In this document: piece by piece, positions 24,551 to 34,431 of the stretch
Layout: each line of letters starts with the position of its first letter
Numbering within the stretch: the first letter of the stretch is position 1
Assembly: GCA_900314655.1 (NCBI GenBank)
Contig: OMWC01000009.1
Location: forward strand, 34,901 to 98,900
Length of the DNA: 64,000 nt
Source: an uncultured Prevotellaceae bacterium
GTDB lineage: Bacteria > Bacteroidota > Bacteroidia > Bacteroidales > Bacteroidaceae
Reading direction: 5' to 3'
The notes under the pieces: model-generated
The model's input: the letters and a program-made list of their open reading frames with translations, nothing else
What the model was told of the DNA's origin: nothing
Database searches by the model: none
Made by a program: the position numbers and the translations under genes

Positions 24551-25268
24551 TATACTGTAATATTCTGTTTAATCCCCTGGGGACGAGAAAATCGTCTGCA
24601 AAGATAGGAAATTTTTCTTTAAATCGCATGCCTAAGTGAACGCCACCCGTTAAATAAACGTAAAGGTCGGGATATTTCTCCAGGAAACGGCGCACGTAGC
24701 CTTCAATCTCGTACTTCACGCCACGGATCACACCGCTGCGGATGGCTGTGATCGTGGTGTTGCCGAAAGGCGGCGTCACGCCCTCGCGATCCACGAAGGG
24801 CAGACGTCCGGTGAACTGATTCAGGGCGCGGAAACGGATGGTGGGCCCCGGCGAGATGTTGCCGCCCTTGTATTCGCCTGCCGCATTCACGTAGTCGTAG
24901 GTGATACACGTGCCCACGTCGATGATCAGCACATTCCTGCCCGGCTGGAGCCATTCGGCCGCAACGGCAGCTGCCAGACGGTCGGAGCCCAGCGTCTTGG
25001 GCGTGCGGTATTTGTTGACGATGGGCACAGGCGTGATGCCGCTCAGGAATTCTAGCATCGGGAACGGCAGCTTCAGGATCATCTCCTTGAACTCCTGCGG
25101 GATGTCAACCACCGTGCTATAGATGCCACGGTCGAACTGGTACTTCTTGCAGAACTTCGGGAGCAGCCAGTATTCACCCTTGTCGATGCGCTGTTCCTCG
25201 ATGACTTCATCGCCATCGAAGCACACCAGTTTGGCACACGTGTTGCCGATATCTATGATCAGATTCAC
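24534..25268 (-). CDS. coaX: Type III pantothenate kinase
   Basis: Predicted 244-residue CoaX, first step of CoA synthesis, phosphorylating pantothenate. It is an ASKHA-fold kinase: phosphate-1 motif IIDIGNTCAKLV at the start, TLGSDRLAAAVAA near residue 92 and the second Asp motif LIIDVGTCITYDYVN near residue 116. Length is usual. It heads the minus-strand operon coaX-OMP-lptC-CNNM and has a good promoter at 25292-25322, with a leader of about 20 nt. Confidence 0.95.
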   Translation of the reverse strand: MNLIIDIGNTCAKLVCFDGDEVIEEQRIDKGEYWLLPKFCKKYQFDRGIYSTVVDIPQEFKEMILKLPFPMLEFLSGITPVPIVNKYRTPKTLGSDRLAAAVAAEWLQPGRNVLIIDVGTCITYDYVNAAGEYKGGNISPGPTIRFRALNQFTGRLPFVDREGVTPPFGNTTITAIRSGVIRGVKYEIEGYVRRFLEKYPDLYVYLTGGVHLGMRFKEKFPIFADDFLVPRGLNRILQYNEKNM

Positions 25269-25291
25269 TCGCGTTCTTATTATTTAGGGTG

Positions 25292-25322
25292 CAAAATTAC
25301 GCTAAAAAGGACACACTACAAA
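25292..25322 (-). promoter_or_regulatory. coaX operon promoter
   Basis: Minus strand: TTTG (25322-25319), 19 bp, TAATTTTG (25299-25292). Both elements and spacing are consensus. Confidence 0.75.
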
Positions 25323-25405
25323 GAATTTTATTCTTTTTTTGTGCAGAGGCTGCTTAATTTCGCAATTTTTTGGAAATCGGATACCTTATTTAAAAATAAA
25401 AAGTG

Positions 25406-25413
25406 TACCTTTG
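25406..25413 (+). promoter_or_regulatory. -7 element of the lnb-like gene, leaderless arrangement
   Basis: TACCTTTG ends four bases before the GTG at 25418. No good -33 element is seen at normal spacing. An mRNA starting about five bases downstream would begin at the start codon itself. Confidence 0.6.
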
Positions 25414-25417
25414 CGCC

Positions 25418-26602
25418 GTGAAATGCGAAAAACCTCTTTTCCGGATAGCCTTTCTGGCTCTGACGCTGCTCTTCGTGAGCGGGCTGGAATGCCGTGCCCA
25501 TAAGGAACCGTCGCCAGAAGCCAAGGCCCGTATCGACTCCACCCTCAGCGTGAGTTTCATCACTTGCGGCCCTGGGGCGGAGGCCTATTCGCTCTATGGC
25601 CATACGGCGCTGCATTTCATTGACCGCACCAACGGCACGGACGTGGCCGTCAATTGGGGCATCTTCGATTTCAACAAGCCCAATTTCGTGGGGCGTTTCG
25701 TGTTCGGACTCACCGACTACCTCATGGGCATCTACCCCTTCGAGGCCTTCCTCCGCGAATACGAGGCTGAAGGACGATGGGTGAAGGAACAGCAGCTCAA
25801 CCTCACCCCCGAGGAGAAACTGAGCATCGCCGAAGCCATCTGGGAGAACTACCGCCCCGAGAACCGCGAGTATCGCTACAACTATTTCTACGACAACTGC
25901 ACCACCAGGGCACGCGATATGATAGCCGACCACCTCAGCGGAAAGCTCAACTATCAGCAGTCTGCCAACGAAGGGCTCTCCTTCCGCGACCTGGTTCATC
26001 AGTATTGCAGGCAGCATCCTTGGGCTCGTTTTGGCAACGACATGCTCCTTGGTCTTCAGGCTGACCGTCCTACGACCACCCGCGAGCGCCAGTTCCTGCC
26101 CAGCGAGACCATGAACGATTTTGACCGTGCCGTCGTAGATGGTAACCGGCGTCTCGTCACAGGTACCACCACGCTCGTGGATATTCCCGAGAATCCTGGC
26201 GAAAGCAGTTTTCCGCTCTCGCCTCGTGCCTGCGGCCTGCTGCTGCTGGGCATCGTCGTGGTTCTCACGATATGGGAATTCATCGCCCGGAAAGACTTCC
26301 GCTGGTTTGATGCCCTGCTGATGCTGCTCTGCGGCCTCAGCGGCATCGTGCTCTTTACGATGCTCTTTTCGCAGCATCCCACGGTGCGCCTCAATCTGCA
26401 ACTGCTGCTGCTCAATCCGCTGCCGCTGTTCTTCATCTGGCCGATGCTCAAGGGCAAGTGCCGCTGGCAATATACGATGTGGATCATCCTCATCTGCTGT
26501 TTCATCGTCGGGTCTTTCTGGCAGACCTATGCGGAGGGAATGATGACTGTGGCATACTCTTTGTTTATCAGAAATACCAAACGACTCAAAAGTGAAAAAT
26601 AA
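25418..26602 (+). CDS. lnb: Lnb-type lipoprotein N-acyltransferase (DUF4105)
   Basis: Predicted 394-residue inner-membrane protein. A signal-anchor is followed by a periplasmic Lnb_N (formerly DUF4105) domain with an NlpC-like Cys/His pair, His62 in YGHTALHF and Cys161 in FYDNCTTRARD, and by about five C-terminal helices (from residue 265). In Bacteroides this family was reported as the enzyme that N-acylates lipoproteins, replacing Lnt; the assignment here rests on domain order and those residues. The start is taken as GTG 25418, since an in-frame GTG at 25403 lies in front of and against the -7 element. It overlaps the next gene by 11 bp. Confidence 0.78.
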   Translation: MKCEKPLFRIAFLALTLLFVSGLECRAHKEPSPEAKARIDSTLSVSFITCGPGAEAYSLYGHTALHFIDRTNGTDVAVNWGIFDFNKPNFVGRFVFGLTDYLMGIYPFEAFLREYEAEGRWVKEQQLNLTPEEKLSIAEAIWENYRPENREYRYNYFYDNCTTRARDMIADHLSGKLNYQQSANEGLSFRDLVHQYCRQHPWARFGNDMLLGLQADRPTTTRERQFLPSETMNDFDRAVVDGNRRLVTGTTTLVDIPENPGESSFPLSPRACGLLLLGIVVVLTIWEFIARKDFRWFDALLMLLCGLSGIVLFTMLFSQHPTVRLNLQLLLLNPLPLFFIWPMLKGKCRWQYTMWIILICCFIVGSFWQTYAEGMMTVAYSLFIRNTKRLKSEK

Positions 26603-27875
26603 ATATCTCATAGCGACCCTCCTGGCGTTGCTGGCATCGGAAGTGCCCGCCCAGAAACTGCTGGTGAACATCACCATCGACGGACTCAATGCCGACAAGA
26701 TGATTGCCGTGGGGCAGAAACCTACGAGCACAGGCTTCCGCAAGCTGATCCGCCAGGCGCTACTCTACAAGAATGCCACCTACCCCTTCACGCCCGTTGA
26801 CCGTGCATCGGCCATGGCTGCCATCGTGACGGGCACCACGCCCTTCTACAACGGCATCACCGGTAACCGCTGGCTCGACAAGCAGACGCTGCGCCCCATC
26901 GGATGTGTGGCCGACGGCACCCCGAAGGCAATGCTCTGCTCCAATCTGGCCGACGAACTGAAGGTGAAGACCGAAGGCGCAGGCATGGTGTTCAGCATTG
27001 CCAACGACCAGGAAGCCGCCATCCTGTCAGCAGGCCATGCAGCCAACGGAGCTTTCTTCCGCGACAGCAAGACGAAGCGTTGGCGCACTTCAAGCTATTA
27101 TTCAAAGACAGGCTTTAACTGGCTGAGTGCCTTTGACTCGCTGAATCCTGCTGAAGACAATCACACGATCACGAAACTGGCTTTCCAGTGTATCGACTCC
27201 AACCTGCTGGGCACCGACGAGATGTGCGACATTCTGGCAGTCAACTACGATGCCGACCACTACGAGAGTCTGGACCGCTGCCTCGGCAATCTCATCCAGG
27301 GCGTTGAGCAGAAAGTGGGCGCCCAGAACGTGCTCTTCACCATCACAGGCACCATCAATACCGACGAGACCTTCAGCGACGCCTACGAGCGTTTCAAGGT
27401 GCCGTCGGGTACATTCTATATCAACCGCACGGGTAACCTGCTCAACATGTACCTCGGCGCCCTCTACGGCCGCCACCAGTACATCGAAGGCTACTACCGC
27501 AACCACATCTTCTTCAACAAGAAAATCATCGAGCAGCGCCGTCTCAACAAGGTGGAACTGCGCAACCAATGCCGCTCGTTCCTGCTCGATTGCGACGGTG
27601 TAAAGGACGTGAAGACCACGGCCGACGTACTGCCCCCCCACTCCGGCGACCTCATCGTGGAGATTATGCCCGGATGGAACCTGCTCAACGAGGAGTCGGG
27701 CGAGAAGTATCAGTATCGCGCCAACTTCATGCCCGTGCCCATCATCATCTACGGCGAAGGCATCAAGCCACAGCACATCGATACGGAGGTCACCATCGAC
27801 CGGCTGGCACCCACCATTGCCAACTGCATCCATATCAGGGCGCCCAATGCCTCTACGGCCCAGCCGTTGTTCTAA
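26592..27875 (+). CDS. Alkaline-phosphatase-superfamily protein, probably degenerate
   Basis: Predicted 427-residue exported protein (signal peptide to about VPAQ) related to the type I phosphodiesterase/PafA-like phosphatases. The fold is visible: ITIDGLNADKM at the start (first metal Asp), and VTGTTPFYNGITGNRWLD near residue 76, which matches the segment after the nucleophile in PafA. But the usual Thr or Ser nucleophile position in the stretch FTPVDRASAMAA is not clearly filled, and the late TADHG metal motif reads ITGTINTDE. Catalysis is therefore doubtful. Translation is coupled to the Lnb-like gene and secA follows 62 bp later. Confidence 0.75.
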   Translation: MKNKYLIATLLALLASEVPAQKLLVNITIDGLNADKMIAVGQKPTSTGFRKLIRQALLYKNATYPFTPVDRASAMAAIVTGTTPFYNGITGNRWLDKQTLRPIGCVADGTPKAMLCSNLADELKVKTEGAGMVFSIANDQEAAILSAGHAANGAFFRDSKTKRWRTSSYYSKTGFNWLSAFDSLNPAEDNHTITKLAFQCIDSNLLGTDEMCDILAVNYDADHYESLDRCLGNLIQGVEQKVGAQNVLFTITGTINTDETFSDAYERFKVPSGTFYINRTGNLLNMYLGALYGRHQYIEGYYRNHIFFNKKIIEQRRLNKVELRNQCRSFLLDCDGVKDVKTTADVLPPHSGDLIVEIMPGWNLLNEESGEKYQYRANFMPVPIIIYGEGIKPQHIDTEVTIDRLAPTIANCIHIRAPNASTAQPLF

Positions 27876-27937
27876 ACCGATGAGAGGAGAATAGCTAATT
27901 GTAAAAATAGAAAACAGAAAAAATCAGATAAATACAT

Positions 27938-30900
27938 ATGGGATTAAACAGTTTTTTGAAGTCTTTGTTCGGTGACAAGTCTTCACGCGACATGCGCCTC
28001 ATCCAGCCCATCGTGGAAAAGGTGAAGAAGGCGTATCCTGAGATTGAAGCACTCGACAACGACCAGCTGCGCGCCAAGACCAAGGAGATTCAGGCCTACG
28101 TGCAGAATGCGGCCAAGGAGCAGAACGAGCAGATTGCCGAGCTCAAGGCCAAGATTGAAGACACGCCAATCGATGAGCGTGAAGCTATCTTCAACGAAAT
28201 TGACAAGTTAGACAAAGAGGGCCTCGACAATATGGAAGTGGCCCTCAACGAAGTGCTTCCCGTGGCCTTCAGCATCGTGAAGGAAACCGCCCGCCGCTTC
28301 GCCCAAAACGAGGAAGTGGTGGTAACAGCCAACGATTTCGACCGCGAGCTGGCTGCCACAAAGGACTTTGTGCATATCGACGGCGACAAGGCTGTCTATC
28401 ACAACCATTGGATGGCCGGCGGTAACGACCTGAAGTGGGACATGATCCACTACGACGTGCAGCTCTTCGGTGGTGCCGTGCTCCATCAGGGTAAGATTGC
28501 GGAGATGGCAACGGGTGAAGGTAAGACGCTCGTGGCTACGCTCCCGGTGTTCCTGAATGCCTTGACGGGCAACGGTGTCCACGTGGTGACCGTCAACGAC
28601 TATCTGGCCAAGCGTGACTCTGAGTGGATGGGACCGCTCTATATGTTCAACGGTCTTTCCGTTGACTGTATCGACAAGCACCGCCCCAATTCTCCTGAGC
28701 GCCGCAAGGCTTACCAGGCTGACATCACTTTCGGAACCAACAATGAGTTCGGCTTCGACTATCTGCGCGACAACATGGCCATTTCGCCTGCCGACCTCGT
28801 GCAGCGCCGCCACAACTACGCCATCGTCGATGAGGTGGACTCCGTGTTGATCGATGATGCCCGTACACCTCTTATTATATCAGGTCCTGTGCCCAATGGC
28901 GACGACCAGATGTTCGAAGAGTATCAGCCGCTGGTGGAGAAGCTCGTGGGTGTGCAGCGCCAGCTGGCCACGCAGTTCCTCTCTGAGGCCAAGACGCTCA
29001 TTGCCGAAGGTAACAAGCTGATCGAGGAAGGCAAGAAGAAGGAAGGCCAGGAGAAACTCGACGCCGGTTTCCTTTCGCTCTACCGCTCCCACAAGTCGCT
29101 GCCTAAGAACAAGCCGCTCATCAAGTTCCTCTCGGAGGAAGGCATCAAGGCCGGTATGCTCCGCACCGAGGAAATCTATATGGAGAACAACAACCGCCGC
29201 ATGCCGGAGGCCGTGGAGCCGCTCTACTTCGTGGTGGAAGAAAAACTCAACTCCGTGGATCTGACCGACAAGGGAACCGACTGGCTCTCCAAGCAGGTGA
29301 ACGACAAGGAACTCTTCGTGCTCCCCGACATCACTTCCGAGCTCTCAGCACTCGAGAACGAAGATCTTTCCGAAGAGGAGAAAATTGAGAAGAAGGACCA
29401 GCTGATGAGCCACTACGCCGTGCAGAGCGAGCGTGCACATACGCTCCAGCAGCTGCTGAAAGCCTACACGATGTTCAACCGCGACGATGAATACGTCGTG
29501 ATGGACGGTGAGGTGAAGATCGTGGATGAGCAGACGGGCCGTATCATGGAAGGCCGTCAGTGGAGCGACGGTCTGCACCAGGCCATCGAGGCCAAGGAGC
29601 ACGTGGCCGTGAAAGAGGCTACGCAGACCTTTGCCACCATCACCCTGCAGAACTATTTCCGTATGTACCACAAGCTCGCCGGTATGACCGGTACGGCTTC
29701 TACGGAGGCCGGTGAGTTCTGGGACATCTATAAACTCGACGTGGTGGAGATTCCCACCAACCGTCCGGTTATCCGTAACGACCAGGACGACCGCGTCTAT
29801 AAGACAGCCCGCGAGAAGTATAACGCCGTGATCGACGAGATCGTGGCCATGCGCGAAAGCGGACGTCCTACCCTTGTAGGTACCACATCGGTGGAAATCT
29901 CTGAGTTGCTGAGCCGTATGCTCAACATGCGCAAGATTCCACACAACGTGCTGAACGCCAAGCTCCACCAGAAGGAAGCCGACATCGTGGCACAGGCTGG
30001 TCAGAGCAATATGGGCACTGTGACCGTTACTGACGAGAACGGCAACAGCCATCAGGAAGAACGCCTGCTGGGTGCCGTTACCATTGCCACCAACATGGCT
30101 GGTCGTGGTACCGATATCAAGCTTTCCGATGAGGTGAAGGCCGCCGGCGGTCTGGCCATCATCGGTACGGAGCGTCACGAGAGCCGTCGCGTTGACCGCC
30201 AGTTGCGTGGTCGTGCCGGTCGTCAGGGAGACCCCGGTAGTTCGGTGTTCTATGTTTCGCTGGAAGACAAGCTGATGCGTCTCTTCGCCTCTGAGCGTAT
30301 TGCGAAGGTGATGGACCGTCTGGGCTTCGACGAAGGCGAGCGTATTGAGAGTCCGATGATTTCCAAGAGCATTGAGCGCGCCCAGAAGAAGGTGGAGGAA
30401 AACAACTTCGGTATCCGTAAGCGCCTGCTGGAATACGACGACGTGATGAACAAGCAGCGCACCGTGGTCTATGAGAAGCGCCGCCACGCCCTGATGGGTG
30501 AGCGCATCGGCATGGATATCGCCAACATCCTCTGGGACCGCGTCTGCGACATTATCGAGAAGAACGACTACGAGGGGTGCAAGGAAGCCTTCATCAAGGT
30601 GTTCTCCATGGAGTGCCCCTTCACGGAGCAGCAACTCATTGAGGAAGACAAGGCCAAGCTGGAAGACAACGCCTACGACATGGTGATGCAGAACTTCAAC
30701 CGCCGCACAGACCGCATCAAGGACGTGGCTAATCCCGTCATCAAGCAGGTCTATGAGAATCAGGGAGCCATGTATGAGCGCATCATGGTGCCCGTCACCG
30801 ACGGCAAGCGCGTCTATAACATTCCCTGCGACCTCAAGGAAGCCTATGAGACGGAGTCGAAGGCTGTGGTGAAGCAGTTTGAGAAGAGCATCCTGCTCCA

Positions 30901-31354
30901 TATCATTGACGACTGCTGGAAGGAGAACCTCCGTGCACTCGACGAACTGAAGCACTCCGTGCAGAATGCTTCCTACGAGCAGAAAGATCCGCTGGTGATC
31001 TTCAAGCTGGAGAGTGCCAAACTCTTCGATGATATGGTGAACGACATGAACAACCGTATCACCTCGATCCTGATGCGTGCACAGATTCCTGAGATTCAGC
31101 AGGACGAAGTGCGCGAGGCTGCTCCCGAGCAACGCTCACAGCGCTACAACGAGTCGAAGCAGGAGCTCAACGGCGACGGACAGCCGCTGGTGGACCCCAA
31201 TCAGGCACGTGCTGCCAGCACCGACACCCGTGCTCAGGCCAGTCAGGTGAACCGCACACCTATTATCAAAGACAAGTTGCCCGGCCGCAATGACCCATGT
31301 CCTTGCGGCAGCGGCAAGAAGTTTAAGAACTGCCACGGCCGAGGCATCGTCTAA
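27938..31354 (+). CDS. secA: Protein translocase subunit SecA
   Basis: Predicted 1138-residue SecA, the ATPase that drives proteins through SecYEG. Walker [13 protein letters not shown] near residue 193 and the DEVD box [18 protein letters not shown] near residue 295 are intact, as are the second motor domain ([11 protein letters not shown], then [14 protein letters not shown]) and the C-terminal zinc-binding tail [14 protein letters not shown]. It is longer than the E. coli protein (about 900) because of insertions in the first motor region and the helical domains, usual in Bacteroidota. A terminator follows at 31390. Confidence 0.98.
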   Translation: MGLNSFLKSLFGDKSSRDMRLIQPIVEKVKKAYPEIEALDNDQLRAKTKEIQAYVQNAAKEQNEQIAELKAKIEDTPIDEREAIFNEIDKLDKEGLDNMEVALNEVLPVAFSIVKETARRFAQNEEVVVTANDFDRELAATKDFVHIDGDKAVYHNHWMAGGNDLKWDMIHYDVQLFGGAVLHQGKIAEMATGEGKTLVATLPVFLNALTGNGVHVVTVNDYLAKRDSEWMGPLYMFNGLSVDCIDKHRPNSPERRKAYQADITFGTNNEFGFDYLRDNMAISPADLVQRRHNYAIVDEVDSVLIDDARTPLIISGPVPNGDDQMFEEYQPLVEKLVGVQRQLATQFLSEAKTLIAEGNKLIEEGKKKEGQEKLDAGFLSLYRSHKSLPKNKPLIKFLSEEGIKAGMLRTEEIYMENNNRRMPEAVEPLYFVVEEKLNSVDLTDKGTDWLSKQVNDKELFVLPDITSELSALENEDLSEEEKIEKKDQLMSHYAVQSERAHTLQQLLKAYTMFNRDDEYVVMDGEVKIVDEQTGRIMEGRQWSDGLHQAIEAKEHVAVKEATQTFATITLQNYFRMYHKLAGMTGTASTEAGEFWDIYKLDVVEIPTNRPVIRNDQDDRVYKTAREKYNAVIDEIVAMRESGRPTLVGTTSVEISELLSRMLNMRKIPHNVLNAKLHQKEADIVAQAGQSNMGTVTVTDENGNSHQEERLLGAVTIATNMAGRGTDIKLSDEVKAAGGLAIIGTERHESRRVDRQLRGRAGRQGDPGSSVFYVSLEDKLMRLFASERIAKVMDRLGFDEGERIESPMISKSIERAQKKVEENNFGIRKRLLEYDDVMNKQRTVVYEKRRHALMGERIGMDIANILWDRVCDIIEKNDYEGCKEAFIKVFSMECPFTEQQLIEEDKAKLEDNAYDMVMQNFNRRTDRIKDVANPVIKQVYENQGAMYERIMVPVTDGKRVYNIPCDLKEAYETESKAVVKQFEKSILLHIIDDCWKENLRALDELKHSVQNASYEQKDPLVIFKLESAKLFDDMVNDMNNRITSILMRAQIPEIQQDEVREAAPEQRSQRYNESKQELNGDGQPLVDPNQARAASTDTRAQASQVNRTPIIKDKLPGRNDPCPCGSGKKFKNCHGRGIV

Positions 31355-31389
31355 GGCTTTATTCCATATCCCTAATAGTGGGGATACAC

Positions 31390-31424
31390 AAAAATACCTG
31401 CTATCATCATTAGTAGGTATTTTT
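31390..31424 (+). terminator. secA terminator
   Basis: AAAAATACCTGCT (31390-31402) pairs with AGTAGGTATTTTT (31412-31424) apart from one A-G/T wobble position, loop of nine bases, ending in a T-run. It lies 35 bp after the secA stop. Confidence 0.85.
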
Positions 31425-31457
31425 GTTTGGCGCAACTCAGTTGCAAGATTAATTTTG

Positions 31458-31465
31458 TAATTTTG
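31458..31465 (+). promoter_or_regulatory. feoAB -7 element
   Basis: TAATTTTG matches the consensus and lies 21 bases before the ATG. No TTTG sits at normal spacing, which suggests help from a regulator such as an iron- or redox-sensing protein. Confidence 0.5.
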
Positions 31466-31486
31466 CAGCAAAGAACCAAAAACTAT

Positions 31487-33895
31487 ATGAAATTATCAGA
31501 ACTGAAGACCGGCGAGCACGGCATCATCGTAAAAGTATCAGGCCACGGAGGATTCCGCAAGCGCATCATCGAGATGGGATTCATCAAGGGCAAGGAAGTG
31601 CAGGTATTACTGAATGCACCCCTTCAGGACCCTGTGAAGTATCGCATCATGGGCTATGAGGTTTCCCTTCGCCATAGTGAGGCTGAACAGATAGAGGTGG
31701 TCACCCACGAAGAAGCCCCGCTGATGGACAAAGAAAGTCAGCAGGTCATCATCCCCACCGATGAGTTGCAGCAAGAGAAGGCCGAAAAGGTTGTTCACCG
31801 CGAAGCACTTAAGCGCCGCCGCGAAATCAATGTGGCCCTGGTGGGTAATCCCAACTGTGGTAAGACATCGCTCTTCAACTTTGCCTCCGGTGCCCATGAG
31901 CGCGTGGGCAACTATTCCGGTGTCACCGTGGATGCCAAGGAGGGTGTGGCTGAGTTCAAGGGTTATAAGTTCAATCTGGTGGACCTTCCCGGCACCTATT
32001 CGCTTTCAGCCTATTCGCCGGAAGAACTCTACGTGCGCAAGCAAATCGTGGAACACACGCCCGATATCGTGCTCAACGTCATCGACTCCAGCAACTTGGA
32101 GCGTAACCTCTACCTCACCACCCAACTCATCGACATGAACCTCCGGATGGTAGGGGCTCTCAACATGTTTGACGAAATCGAGCAGCGCGGTGACCGTCTC
32201 AATACCGACAAGCTGGGCGAACTGTTGGGATTCCCAATGGTGCCAACGGTCTTCAAGAACGGTGAAGGTGTCGATGAACTGTTCACCACGATCATCCAGG
32301 TCTATGAAGGAAAGTTTACGAAGCATCCCATCCGCCATATCCATATCAACCACGGCCACGAAATTGAGAATGGTATCAAGGACATGCAGGAACACCTGAA
32401 GCAGTATGGCGAACTGCGCCGTCAGTTCTCCACACGCTATCTGGCCATCAAACTCCTGGAACACGACAGCGAGGTGGAAAAGATTATCGCCTCCTTGCCC
32501 GATAAGGAAGAGATCCTGCAGCACCGTGACGATACGGGCAGACGAATCGAAGAAGAGACGACTACCGACTCCGAAACGGCCATCATGGATGCCAAGTACG
32601 GCTTCATCCATGGAGCGCTGGAAGAAATCGGCTATCAGGAAGGAGAAGGGCGCGACACCTATTACATAACGCATAAGCTTGACCGCTTCATTACGCACAA
32701 ATGGTTGGGATTTCCACTGTTCTTCCTTTTCCTCTTCATCATGTTCGAGGTGACTTTCACGCTCGGACAGTATCCTATGGACTGGATTGACGCTGGCGTA
32801 GGATGGCTCTCCGACTGGCTGAATTCCATCATGCCCGAAGGACCGCTGCGTGCAATGATCGTTGATGGCGCTGTGGCTGGTGTGGGCTCGGTGATTATCT
32901 TCCTGCCGCAGATTCTCATCCTCTACACGTTTATTTCCTTTATGGAAGACTCCGGCTATATGTCGCGTGCTGCATTCATCATGGACAAACTGATGCACAA
33001 GATGGGCATCCACGGCAAATCGTTCATTCCCCTCATCATGGGCTTCGGCTGTAACGTGCCTGCCGTGATGGCAACACGCACCATCGAAAGCCGCCGTTCG
33101 CGACTGATCACGATGATGGTGCTGCCGCTGATGAGCTGTTCGGCACGACTACCTATTTATATAATGATCGTGGGAACCTTCTTTGCCGTGAAGTACCAGA
33201 GTCTCATCATGATTTCTCTCTATGCCATCGGCATCCTGCTGGCTGTCATCGTTAGCCGAATCTTCTCCAAATATATCATAAAGGGTGAAGACACCCCCTT
33301 CGTGATGGAGCTCCCACCCTATCGCTTCCCGACCGTCAAGGCTATCCTTCGACACACCTGGGAAAAAGGCAAGCAATACCTGAAGAAGATGGGAGGCATC
33401 ATCCTCGTGGCTTCGGTCATCGTGTGGGCCCTGGGATATTTCCCTCACGATGAGAGCCTCGACGTGCAGCAACAGCAGGAGCATAGCTACATTGGACGCA
33501 TGGGTAAGACCATAGAACCCATCTTCCGTCCTCAGGGCTTCGACTGGAAACTAGATGTCTCTCTCATTGCCGGTGTGGGAGCCAAGGAAATCGTTGCCTC
33601 GACGATGGGAGTGCTCTATGCCAACGATGAAGAAGTGGGAGCCGACGATGGTGAAGACCATAGCGACCGCTATCTGAACCTCAGGCAGAAGATGGAGGCC
33701 GACGGAATCACGCCGCTCATTGCCTTTGCTTATTTGCTCTTCGTGTTGATTTATTTCCCATGTATCGCCACCATCGCCGCTATCAAGGGCGAAACGGGTT
33801 CCTGGAAATGGGCACTTACTGCCGCCCTCTACACCACAGCACTCGCATGGGTCGTTTCGGCACTCGTCTATCAGATAGGGCGCCTCTTCCTCTAA
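31487..33895 (+). CDS. feoB: Ferrous iron transporter, FeoA-FeoB fusion
   Basis: Predicted 802-residue inner-membrane Fe(II) transporter. Residues 1 to about 75 are a FeoA (SH3-like) domain (MKLSELKTGEHGIIV, then RIIEMGFIKGKEV). A G-protein domain follows: G1 GNPNCGKTS near residue 119, G3 DLPGTYSLS near 166, G4-like NMFDE. A helical spacer leads to the membrane part from about residue 405, with two gate regions (the second with GVGAKEIVASTMGVLY). The fusion removes the need for a separate feoA. The frame opens at 31427, but the -7 element at 31458 and the FeoA start favour 31487. Confidence 0.96.
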   Translation: MKLSELKTGEHGIIVKVSGHGGFRKRIIEMGFIKGKEVQVLLNAPLQDPVKYRIMGYEVSLRHSEAEQIEVVTHEEAPLMDKESQQVIIPTDELQQEKAEKVVHREALKRRREINVALVGNPNCGKTSLFNFASGAHERVGNYSGVTVDAKEGVAEFKGYKFNLVDLPGTYSLSAYSPEELYVRKQIVEHTPDIVLNVIDSSNLERNLYLTTQLIDMNLRMVGALNMFDEIEQRGDRLNTDKLGELLGFPMVPTVFKNGEGVDELFTTIIQVYEGKFTKHPIRHIHINHGHEIENGIKDMQEHLKQYGELRRQFSTRYLAIKLLEHDSEVEKIIASLPDKEEILQHRDDTGRRIEEETTTDSETAIMDAKYGFIHGALEEIGYQEGEGRDTYYITHKLDRFITHKWLGFPLFFLFLFIMFEVTFTLGQYPMDWIDAGVGWLSDWLNSIMPEGPLRAMIVDGAVAGVGSVIIFLPQILILYTFISFMEDSGYMSRAAFIMDKLMHKMGIHGKSFIPLIMGFGCNVPAVMATRTIESRRSRLITMMVLPLMSCSARLPIYIMIVGTFFAVKYQSLIMISLYAIGILLAVIVSRIFSKYIIKGEDTPFVMELPPYRFPTVKAILRHTWEKGKQYLKKMGGIILVASVIVWALGYFPHDESLDVQQQQEHSYIGRMGKTIEPIFRPQGFDWKLDVSLIAGVGAKEIVASTMGVLYANDEEVGADDGEDHSDRYLNLRQKMEADGITPLIAFAYLLFVLIYFPCIATIAAIKGETGSWKWALTAALYTTALAWVVSALVYQIGRLFL

Positions 33896-33914
33896 GGCAG
33901 ATATACTACAATTA

Positions 33915-33944
33915 ATAAGGGCTACCCTCACGGGCAGCCCTTAT
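33915..33944 (+). terminator. feoAB terminator hairpin
   Basis: ATAAGGGCT (33915-33923) pairs with AGCCCTTAT (33936-33944), with CCC/GGG adding inner pairs. It lies 19 bp after the feoB stop; the U-run is weak. Confidence 0.7.
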
Positions 33945-34107
33945 CATTAACCTTAATAATCTAATACCATGAAAAACACGTTGCAAAGATAGCAAATAAT
34001 TATTCATTTCGTGTAAAACAATCTGAATATTTTCGCGGATTATGGAAAAAAATACCAAATTTTGAAAATAAAGGACAAACTGATTAGGGCTATTAGTTTT
34101 TTTTGCC

Positions 34108-34115
34108 TAAATTTG
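34108..34115 (+). promoter_or_regulatory. -7 element upstream of the GlsB-like gene
   Basis: TAAATTTG fits TAnnTTTG, 66 bases before the ATG at 34182. No -33 element is evident. The rest of the AT-rich gap from 33945 shows nothing else I can name. Confidence 0.45.
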
Positions 34116-34181
34116 CAAAATATTAGACGTTTTTTGCGTCAAATTTAAAAACAAAGTTACACAAATTCAAATAAAAGAATT

Positions 34182-34427
34182 ATGATTGGAGCAATTATCG
34201 TTGGTATTCTGGCTGGCTTTATAGCCAACAAGTTAATGAAAGGTGAAAGTGAAGGCTGTTTGTGGAACCTGATTTTGGGTATTGTCGGCGGTGCCGTGGG
34301 CGGATGGCTTTTCCCGAAACTGGGCATCGACATCGAACCGTCTTTCATTGGTGAGACTATCACAGGCGTGGTGGGAGCCGTAATCGTCTTATATATAGCT
34401 TCACTCCTCAAAGGAAAGAAGAAATAA
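34182..34427 (+). CDS. GlsB/YeaQ/YmgE family small membrane protein
   Basis: Predicted 81-residue protein with three short transmembrane helices and the Gly-rich pattern of the transglycosylase-associated (GlsB/YeaQ/YmgE) family: IIVGILAGFIANKLM, then GILGGAVGGWL-like LGIVGGAVGGWLF, then GVVGAVIVLYIASLL. The family is linked to envelope or general stress; the mechanism is not known. The next gene starts 4 bp after its stop, so they are probably one transcript. Confidence 0.88.
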   Translation: MIGAIIVGILAGFIANKLMKGESEGCLWNLILGIVGGAVGGWLFPKLGIDIEPSFIGETITGVVGAVIVLYIASLLKGKKK

Positions 34428-34431
34428 GACC

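Noticed and set aside
24640..24660. Second copy of the uxaB palindrome inside coaX
   Set aside because: The match (CGTTAAATAAACGT) is imperfect and lies in coding sequence of an unrelated gene; likely chance.
25328..26743. 471-codon minus-strand open frame
   Set aside because: Antisense to the Lnb-like gene, which has clear signal peptide, motifs and promoter.
29345..31132. 595-codon minus-strand open frame
   Set aside because: Antisense to secA, whose motifs are complete; it arises from codon bias and has no recognisable domain.
31427..31486. N-terminal extension of FeoB
   Set aside because: Contains the -7 promoter element and precedes the intact FeoA start.
31425..31486. Riboswitch or T-box-like leader before feoAB
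   Set aside because: Only about 20 nt separate the -7 element and the ATG; there is no room for a structured leader.
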